From: Candidatus Liptonbacteria bacterium CG11_big_fil_rev_8_21_14_0_20_35_14
Lineage (GTDB): Bacteria > Patescibacteriota > Minisyncoccia > UBA6257 > XYB1-36-10
Length of the DNA: 11,539 nucleotides
Direction of reading: 5' to 3'
Assembly (NCBI GenBank): GCA_002796205.1
Contig: PCWO01000032.1
Coordinates: forward strand, 13,912 to 25,450
The first letter of the stretch is position 1, and each line of letters opens with the position of its first letter. A program made the position numbers and the translations under genes. This document shows positions 7,118-11,539 of the stretch, one piece after another. The notes beneath the pieces are model-generated. The model searched no databases, was not told where the DNA came from, and saw nothing but the letters and a program-made list of their open reading frames with translations.

Positions 7118-7451
7118 AATTTTAAAAGATTCGCTTATATCTATCCCGACTATATCTAGCTTAGTCTTAGTTATTATTTCCATCATCTTATCTTTTACGT
7201 ATCTTTCTTTTCCACTTGATGTTTCTCTTATTATAAAGTTTGAAGCCCTCAGAGGTATTAAATCTTTCGGCTCTATTATAAATATATCTTTAACTATTTT
7301 AATAGTTTTATTATATATATTAACTAACACTTTTTTAGCCTGGTATCTATACTCCAAAAAAAAATTAATATCTTATTTACTTACCTTTTCTAGTTTTTTC
7401 ATTAGTCTCTTGCTTTTAATCTATATAGGTGTTATTATAGGCATCAACTAA
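7110..7451 (+). CDS. Small three-helix membrane protein of unknown function
   Basis: A 113-residue protein with three clear hydrophobic segments (about 12-32, 57-81 and 87-111). A short soluble loop around 33-56 contains FEALRGIKSFG, and a basic turn YSKKK follows helix 2. No family is recognised. The start overlaps the galT stop in the 8-nt string ATGATTAA, and its own stop is 1 nt before rplU, so it is surely co-transcribed with both. The overlap geometry and continuous frame argue that it is real. A long open frame on the opposite strand across this region has no such support. Confidence 0.75.
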   Translation: MIKILKDSLISIPTISSLVLVIISIILSFTYLSFPLDVSLIIKFEALRGIKSFGSIINISLTILIVLLYILTNTFLAWYLYSKKKLISYLLTFSSFFISLLLLIYIGVIIGIN

Positions 7452-7452
7452 T

Positions 7453-7752
7453 ATGGATTACGTTATTGAAACAGGAGGTAAACAATATCTCATAAAACCA
7501 GGCCAGAAATTAGCCGTTGAAAAACTCAAAGCCGAGCCGGGTCAAGAGGTTATTTTTGATAAAGTTTTAATGAAAATTGATGGCGACCAAGTAGAAATCG
7601 GTACCCCTTATCTAGAGGGCGAGCAAGTAGTGGCCGAGGTAACTGACCAAGTTAAAGGTGAAAAAAAAATAGTTTTTAAATATCACAACAAAACTAGATA
7701 CCGTAAAAAGAAAGGACACAAACAACTAGAAACCAGAGTTACTATCAAATAA
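7453..7752 (+). CDS. rplU: 50S ribosomal protein L21
   Basis: A 99-residue protein of the large ribosomal subunit that binds 23S rRNA. It opens with the L21 signature YVIETGGKQYLIKPGQ and closes with the basic KTRYRKKKGHKQ segment (about 80-91) followed by TRVTIK. Length is typical. It is the last gene of the long plus-strand block, one base after the three-helix membrane protein, with no Shine-Dalgarno sequence. In most bacteria rplU is followed by rpmA (L27); here a terminator follows at once, so L27 must be encoded elsewhere if present. Confidence 0.97.
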   Translation: MDYVIETGGKQYLIKPGQKLAVEKLKAEPGQEVIFDKVLMKIDGDQVEIGTPYLEGEQVVAEVTDQVKGEKKIVFKYHNKTRYRKKKGHKQLETRVTIK

Positions 7753-7782
7753 AAAAAGCGCATCTAAGTTGATGCGCTTTTT
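7753..7782. terminator. Strong bidirectional terminator between rplU and the convergent gene
   Basis: AAAAAGCGCATC (7753-7764) and GATGCGCTTTTT (7771-7782) pair perfectly over 12 bp around a 6-nt loop. It begins right after the rplU stop. The A-tract and T-tract on the two sides allow it to end both the plus-strand operon and the minus-strand gene whose stop is at 7804. Confidence 0.92.
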
Positions 7783-7803
7783 ACTTTCACAAGGCCTTTT
7801 TCT

Positions 7804-8262
7804 CTATTCCTCTTCCCTATATATAATCTCGCCCCTTCTTTCATTATTAAATAACTCACAATGCATTAAAAACTCCTCCTTACTCGCCAAAATACCAATA
7901 CACGGATCTATAGAGGGCTTTTCTTTGATTCTAGAGCAACCCCCTCTAAACCACGAACAGACATAATTTAAATTATTGGATTGATATAATAAACAATCCT
8001 TATAATCATTCTGTCTTGGAAAAAAACAAAACCAATCAAAAAAACTTACTGTATTCTTTACAAACTTAAATTTACCCAATGATATATCAGAAATAAAGAT
8101 TATATCATTCTCACTTTGAGAGTTGCATATTCTTGATGAAATCGTACTCATTCCCTCATTATTTGGTAATCCACCCTCAATACTTATATAAAGTGTTTTT
8201 TTAAGAGAAAATTCAGGAGCCTTGTGAATATGACTGGTACTTTCTTGTTTTGTACTCATCAT
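7804..8262 (-). CDS. Cysteine-rich hypothetical protein
   Basis: A 152-residue soluble protein (151 if the second of two adjacent ATGs is used). No family is recognised. It has seven cysteines (46, 79, 90, 102, 109, 121, 135), the last five concentrated in the C-terminal half with a C-x6-C pair and a His-Cys at 134-135, which could bind a metal. The N-terminal half alternates beta-like hydrophobic stretches (TLYISIEGG, DIIFISDIS); there is no signal peptide or membrane helix. It is the only minus-strand gene here, the only one with a strong Shine-Dalgarno sequence (GGAGGT), and the only one ending in TAG rather than TAA. It has its own promoter, and the rplU terminator ends its transcript. 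These differences hint at a separate origin, though a lineage-specific native gene is also possible. Confidence 0.8.
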   Translation of the reverse strand: MMSTKQESTSHIHKAPEFSLKKTLYISIEGGLPNNEGMSTISSRICNSQSENDIIFISDISLGKFKFVKNTVSFFDWFCFFPRQNDYKDCLLYQSNNLNYVCSWFRGGCSRIKEKPSIDPCIGILASKEEFLMHCELFNNERRGEIIYREEE

Positions 8263-8267
8263 ATTCT

Positions 8268-8273
8268 ACCTCC
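8268..8273 (-). promoter_or_regulatory. Strong Shine-Dalgarno sequence of the hypothetical gene
   Basis: On the minus strand GGAGGT lies 5 nt before the ATG at 8262 and 8 nt before the adjacent ATG at 8259, so either could be used. I see no comparable site before any plus-strand gene in the window. Confidence 0.8.
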
Positions 8274-8293
8274 ATTTTTGAAATACTACCTCA

Positions 8294-8322
8294 AAACTAT
8301 CACAAAGACATTAATTAGTCAA
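8294..8322 (-). promoter_or_regulatory. Promoter of the minus-strand hypothetical gene
   Basis: On the minus strand TTGACT (8317-8322), a 17-nt spacer and TAGTTT (8294-8299) preceded by TG at the extended -10 position. The start site would be near 8287, leaving a leader of about 25 nt that contains the Shine-Dalgarno sequence. Confidence 0.55.
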
Positions 8323-8334
8323 TTTTGATAATTA
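8312..8334. repeat. Dyad symmetry between the divergent -35 boxes, possible operator
   Basis: TAATTA-g-TCAA, a central TT, then TTGA-TAATTA: ten of ten arm positions match once the single extra G at 8318 is skipped. The centre (8323-8324) falls exactly in the 2-bp gap between the two -35 hexamers. The region is AT-rich, so chance is not excluded. Confidence 0.4.
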
Positions 8335-8354
8335 TATGGGAAAAAGCGTATAAT
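8325..8354 (+). promoter_or_regulatory. Near-consensus sigma-70 promoter of cysS
   Basis: TTGATA (8325-8330), an 18-nt spacer and a perfect TATAAT (8349-8354). The expected start site is about 8361, directly at the cysS ATG (8362), so the transcript should have no 5' untranslated region. Confidence 0.8.
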
Positions 8355-8361
8355 ACGGTTA

Positions 8362-9747
8362 ATGTTTCTACACGATTCGCTTTCTAATAGACTTAAAAAA
8401 ATAATTAAGACTAAAAAAGTCATTAAGCTTTTTGTTTGTGGCCCAACCGTCTATGATTCTATGCATATTGGTCACGCTCGGACTTATATTTTTTTTGATA
8501 CTCTGGTCAGATTTTTAAGGAGTCAAAATTATAAAATAGAATATCTGCAAAATATAACCGACATAGATGACAAAATAATTGAGCGGGCGCAAAAGCTAAA
8601 AATAAATCCCTTAAAGTTTGCTGTTGCCCAAACCAAGGATTATAAAACAATTTCTAAAAAATTAAATATTATCTCGGTTGATAAATATGTTAATGCCAGT
8701 TCAGTTATTAGTATAATTATTAACCAAATTAAAAGACTTATAGACAAAGGCTATGCCTACGAAACCAAAAATGGGGTCTATTTTAGAGTGCGAAAATTTA
8801 AATTTTATGGCGAACTTTCGGGGCAAGACTTAGAGGCCTTGCGTTCCGGTTATCGCATTGAATTAGATAAAGCCAAAGAAGATGTCTTTGATTTTGCTTT
8901 ATGGAAAAAAACCAAAGATAATCAAGCAATATCCTGGCCATCTCCTTGGGGTAGTGGGCGCCCGGGTTGGCACATAGAAGACACTGCCATCTCTGAAAAA
9001 TATTTTGGTCTACAATACGATTTACACGGCGGGGGAGTCGATCTTAAATTTCCCCACCACGAAGCCGAAATAGCCCAAGCTGAAAGTCTTTCCGGTAAAA
9101 AGCCTTTTGTTAAAATTTGGCTCCATACTGGTTTTCTTACATTTAACAACGAAAAGATGAGCAAGTCTTTAAAAAACTTTATTACAGTTAAAGATTTTTT
9201 AACTAAATACAATGCCGACGTTTTAAGATTTATTGTACTTTCCTCTAGTTATAGATCCTCTCTTAGCTGGAATGAATCTCTTATTAATCAATCAATAGCT
9301 TCACTTCTATCAATTAAAAGTTTTTTAGTTTATTTAAAATATAAAAACGATAAAGGCGATATAAATAAAAAAATAATTTCCTCTATAAACTCATTTAACA
9401 AAAATTTCACCTCCAATTTAAACGATGATATGAATACTCCTAAAACTATCGCCTCTATTTTTGAGTTTATTAATAACATAGAATCTATAAAAAATATAAA
9501 TAAAAAATCAGCTAAAGCTATTGAGGAAGCTATTAGAAATTCTTTAAATATTTTAGGTATAAAAATGAAAATAAATAGAGTTCCTAAAAATATTAAAGAT
9601 CTTATAGATAAAAGAGAAGTTTTAAGAATTGTTAAAGATTTTAATAAAGCTGACAAAATTAGAAAAGAAATAGAGGCTTTAAATTTTCGTTTAGACGATA
9701 CCGATCAAGGACCAATTTTAACTCACAACAATTTTATTAATGGCTAA
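8362..9747 (+). CDS. cysS: Cysteinyl-tRNA synthetase
   Basis: A class I synthetase that charges tRNA-Cys; 461 aa is the usual length. The signatures are FVCGPTVYDSMHIGHART with HIGH at 35-38 and KMSKS at 265-269. Zinc-site residues visible are C26, H232 and E236, the latter two in PHHEAE. The fourth ligand, Cys209 in the E. coli enzyme (PGWHIEC), is Asp207 here (PGWHIED), which might still bind zinc but is not the standard set. The C-terminal helical part ends with the usual ADKIRKEIEALNFRLDDTDQG. The ATG at 8362 is supported because MFLHDSLSNR aligns with the family's normal N-terminus, and it lies 8 nt after a perfect TATAAT, implying leaderless translation. The stop overlaps dnaB in ATGGCTAA. 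Confidence 0.96.
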   Translation: MFLHDSLSNRLKKIIKTKKVIKLFVCGPTVYDSMHIGHARTYIFFDTLVRFLRSQNYKIEYLQNITDIDDKIIERAQKLKINPLKFAVAQTKDYKTISKKLNIISVDKYVNASSVISIIINQIKRLIDKGYAYETKNGVYFRVRKFKFYGELSGQDLEALRSGYRIELDKAKEDVFDFALWKKTKDNQAISWPSPWGSGRPGWHIEDTAISEKYFGLQYDLHGGGVDLKFPHHEAEIAQAESLSGKKPFVKIWLHTGFLTFNNEKMSKSLKNFITVKDFLTKYNADVLRFIVLSSSYRSSLSWNESLINQSIASLLSIKSFLVYLKYKNDKGDINKKIISSINSFNKNFTSNLNDDMNTPKTIASIFEFINNIESIKNINKKSAKAIEEAIRNSLNILGIKMKINRVPKNIKDLIDKREVLRIVKDFNKADKIRKEIEALNFRLDDTDQGPILTHNNFING

Positions 9748-11107
9748 AAATATAGACAATTTAAAAATTCCACCACAAAACATAGAGGCCGAACGATTTG
9801 TCCTCGGTTCTTTAATGATAGATAAAAACGCCATCTATAAAGTGGCCGACATTATAGATTATGGCGATTTCTATCACCCGATTCACTCTAAAATTTTTAG
9901 AGCTATTTTTGAACTCTTCGGTAAAAGTAGTCCAATTGATGTTATAAGTGTCAGTAATTTTCTTAAGGAAAAAGGCACCTTAACCGAAATAGGCGGAGCC
10001 TCCTATCTTTCCGAGCTTGTAGCCCAGGTCAGTACCGCCTCCCATGTTGAACATTATGCCAACGCTATTAAAGATAAAAAACTTTTAAGAGATTTAATCA
10101 GTCTTTCTGAATATCTTCATGAAAAAGCTACCCAAAATAATGATGATATTGACGAACTGTTAGATTCAATTGAACAAAAAATATTAGCTATTTCCCAGCG
10201 CTCAACTATTCAACGTTTTGTTAATATAAAAGATGAGCTTCAAGGCGCTTACAATCGTATTGAAAAACTTCATCAAAAAGAAGGCACTGGCTTAAGAGGA
10301 GTTCCAACCGGCTTTACTGCTATTGATAATATGCTATCAGGCCTACAACCCTCCGACCTTATTATTCTAGGAGCCAGACCGTCTGTTGGTAAAACATCTC
10401 TGGCTTTAAATATTGCCAGTCAAGCCGCTAAATTAGGTGATAAGCCGGTTGGTATATTTTCTCTTGAAATGAGTCGAGAACAAATAACCGAGCGTTTTCT
10501 ATCAACCGAATCCGGTATTCCTTTGTGGCGCCTAAGAACCGGCCGTATTCATAACGACGATGAGTTTATGGTTATTCAAAATGCCTTAGATAAACTATCC
10601 AACGTCCCTCTCTTCATAGACGACACCCCTTCGCCAACCGTTCTACAAATCAGATCTATGGCTCGCCGTCTTCAAATGGAGCATGGTCTAGGTTTTGTGA
10701 TTATAGATTATCTTCAACTTATTACCTCTCGTATCAGAAGCGATAATGTTGTCCAACAAGTGGCCGAAATATCGCGTGGTCTTAAAGGCCTGGCTCGTGA
10801 ATTAAATATTCCCGTTCTGGCTCTTTCCCAGTTATCTCGCGGACTAGAATCCAGAGATTCTAAAGTGCCAAAACTTTCTGATCTGCGTGATTCGGGGTCT
10901 ATTGAGCAAGATGCCGACGTCGTTTTATTTATTCATCGCAAAGGTAAAGATAATCCGGAACTTCCAGTCGACGAACAAAACATAACCGATATTATTATCG
11001 CTAAACATAGAAATGGTCCAACTGGTACCGTTAAACTTAGATTTGATCCCGAAAAAGCCAGTTTCTTTAATATAGATAAGACTCACTCCGACGATGATAT
11101 TTTCTAA
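9740..11107 (+). CDS. dnaB: Replicative DNA helicase DnaB
   Basis: The hexameric 5'-3' helicase that unwinds DNA at the replication fork, 455 aa, normal for the family and without an intein. The N-terminal domain (about 8-110) begins PPQNIEAERFVLGSLM. The RecA-like motor domain carries Walker A GARPSVGKTS (211-220), GIFSLEMS (238-245), Walker B FVIIDYLQLI (319-328), the SQLSRGLE segment (363-370), DLRDSGSIEQDADVV (381-395), and the late AKHRNGPTGT (421-430). It overlaps cysS by 8 nt and recR by 14 nt, so the three genes are probably translated in a coupled manner from the cysS promoter. Confidence 0.98.
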   Translation: MAKNIDNLKIPPQNIEAERFVLGSLMIDKNAIYKVADIIDYGDFYHPIHSKIFRAIFELFGKSSPIDVISVSNFLKEKGTLTEIGGASYLSELVAQVSTASHVEHYANAIKDKKLLRDLISLSEYLHEKATQNNDDIDELLDSIEQKILAISQRSTIQRFVNIKDELQGAYNRIEKLHQKEGTGLRGVPTGFTAIDNMLSGLQPSDLIILGARPSVGKTSLALNIASQAAKLGDKPVGIFSLEMSREQITERFLSTESGIPLWRLRTGRIHNDDEFMVIQNALDKLSNVPLFIDDTPSPTVLQIRSMARRLQMEHGLGFVIIDYLQLITSRIRSDNVVQQVAEISRGLKGLARELNIPVLALSQLSRGLESRDSKVPKLSDLRDSGSIEQDADVVLFIHRKGKDNPELPVDEQNITDIIIAKHRNGPTGTVKLRFDPEKASFFNIDKTHSDDDIF

Positions 11108-11539
11108 TCAAACCAAAAAACTTATTAATCTTTTAGCCAAACTTCCAGGTATTGGCCCACGTCAAGCTACTCGTTTAGTTTTTCATTTAGTTAATAGCGA
11201 AAAAGAAACTTTAACCGAACTCATTAAAACTTTAGATGAAGTTAAAAATATAAATACCTGCCCTAAATGTTTTTTTATCAATGAAGATAAAGACGAAAAA
11301 TTTTGTTATATTTGTCGCGACGAGTCTCGTAGTCCAAGCAGTATTGCTATCTTAGAAAAAGAAACCGATCTTATCTCGCTTGAGCGTACCAACAAATGGA
11401 GAGGGCGCTATCTTATTTTAGGCGACCTTAAAAGAGGCGGATTCTTAAATGATAATCAAAACGCCAGACTCAACACTCTTAAAGAAAGAATATATCAAGA
11501 ACACAATGGTAAAATAGATGAAATTCTTGTCGCCATCAG
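11094..11539 (+). CDS. recR: Recombination mediator protein RecR, 5' part (3' end outside window)
   Basis: The first 148 codons of RecR, which with RecO/RecF loads RecA on gapped DNA. The start ATG overlaps the end of dnaB by 14 nt and places the helix-hairpin-helix LLAKLPGIGPRQATRLVFHL at the expected residues 13-32. A four-cysteine zinc finger follows (TCPKC, then CYICRD), then SRSPSSIAILEKETDLISLERT, leading into the Toprim domain with RYLILGDL and DEILVAI at the window edge. The DGIGP segment common in proteobacterial RecR is replaced by a lysine/asparagine-rich stretch (RGGFLNDNQN). The frame is open to the last base. Confidence 0.95.
   Translation, partial: MIFSNQTKKLINLLAKLPGIGPRQATRLVFHLVNSEKETLTELIKTLDEVKNINTCPKCFFINEDKDEKFCYICRDESRSPSSIAILEKETDLISLERTNKWRGRYLILGDLKRGGFLNDNQNARLNTLKERIYQEHNGKIDEILVAI

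Noticed and set aside
6974..7357. 127-codon open frame on the minus strand
   Set aside because: It lies opposite the end of galT and the three-helix protein gene, has no visible promoter or ribosome-binding site, and the plus-strand frames fit the operon by exact overlap.
7769..7966. 65-codon plus-strand frame after rplU
   Set aside because: It starts inside the terminator hairpin and runs antisense to the hypothetical gene, which has a promoter and strong Shine-Dalgarno site.
9330..9656. 108-codon hydrophobic open frame on the minus strand inside cysS
   Set aside because: Its hydrophobic character comes from reading the lysine/asparagine-rich, AT-rich cysS codons in antisense.
1..11539. 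TGA recoded as Gly or Trp, as in some CPR lineages
   Set aside because: No complete gene here needs TGA as a sense codon and Trp is encoded by TGG. Absence of TGA stops in so few genes proves nothing.
1..11539. CRISPR array, tRNA, insertion sequence or phage genes
   Set aside because: No spaced repeats, cloverleaf-like segments, transposase motifs or phage-like proteins were seen on either strand.

Overview
The window is an AT-rich, very compact bacterial segment. The best fit is a member of the Patescibacteria/CPR, perhaps a Parcubacteria-type lineage. The reasons are the minimal gene set, a short prolyl-tRNA synthetase without the usual editing insertion, almost no intergenic DNA, repeated 8-nt gene overlaps, and the lack of Shine-Dalgarno sequences in front of nearly every gene. 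This placement is an inference from gene content, not from a marker phylogeny. Every gene that is complete reads through in the standard bacterial code without needing TGA as a sense codon.

Layout. Positions 1-643 hold the 3' end of an RseP-type site-2 protease gene, closed by a hairpin terminator. A perfect 9-bp inverted repeat and a promoter then lead into proS (705-1943). From 1981 to 7752 runs one tightly packed block on the plus strand: mreB, a previously uncalled 31-codon membrane microprotein gene, mreC, mreD, a class B penicillin-binding protein (mrdA-like), a GalT-family nucleotidylyltransferase, a small three-helix membrane protein, and rplU. It ends in a strong bidirectional hairpin terminator (7753-7782). 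A single minus-strand gene (7804-8262) encodes a cysteine-rich protein of unknown function. It faces cysS across a 99-bp divergent promoter region. cysS, dnaB and the truncated recR then overlap head to tail to the window's end.

How the genes work together. The MreB-MreC-MreD-PBP2 set forms most of the elongasome that directs lateral cell-wall synthesis; RodA is not in the window. The GalT-like protein may supply nucleotide sugars for the envelope, which is inference from its position. ProRS, CysRS and L21 serve translation, DnaB replication and RecR recombinational repair.

Most notable points. (1) The cysS start codon lies about 8 nt after a near-consensus promoter, so its mRNA should be leaderless, and proS looks similar. 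(2) The divergent hypothetical gene is the only one with a strong Shine-Dalgarno sequence and the only one ending in TAG, and the two promoters share a dyad symmetry between their -35 boxes. (3) Usually conserved active-site or metal-site residues are changed in three core enzymes: MreB phosphate-2 Asp to Asn, GalT CxxC to DxxW, and CysRS zinc-ligand Cys to Asp. (4) A small membrane ORF sits between mreB and mreC.
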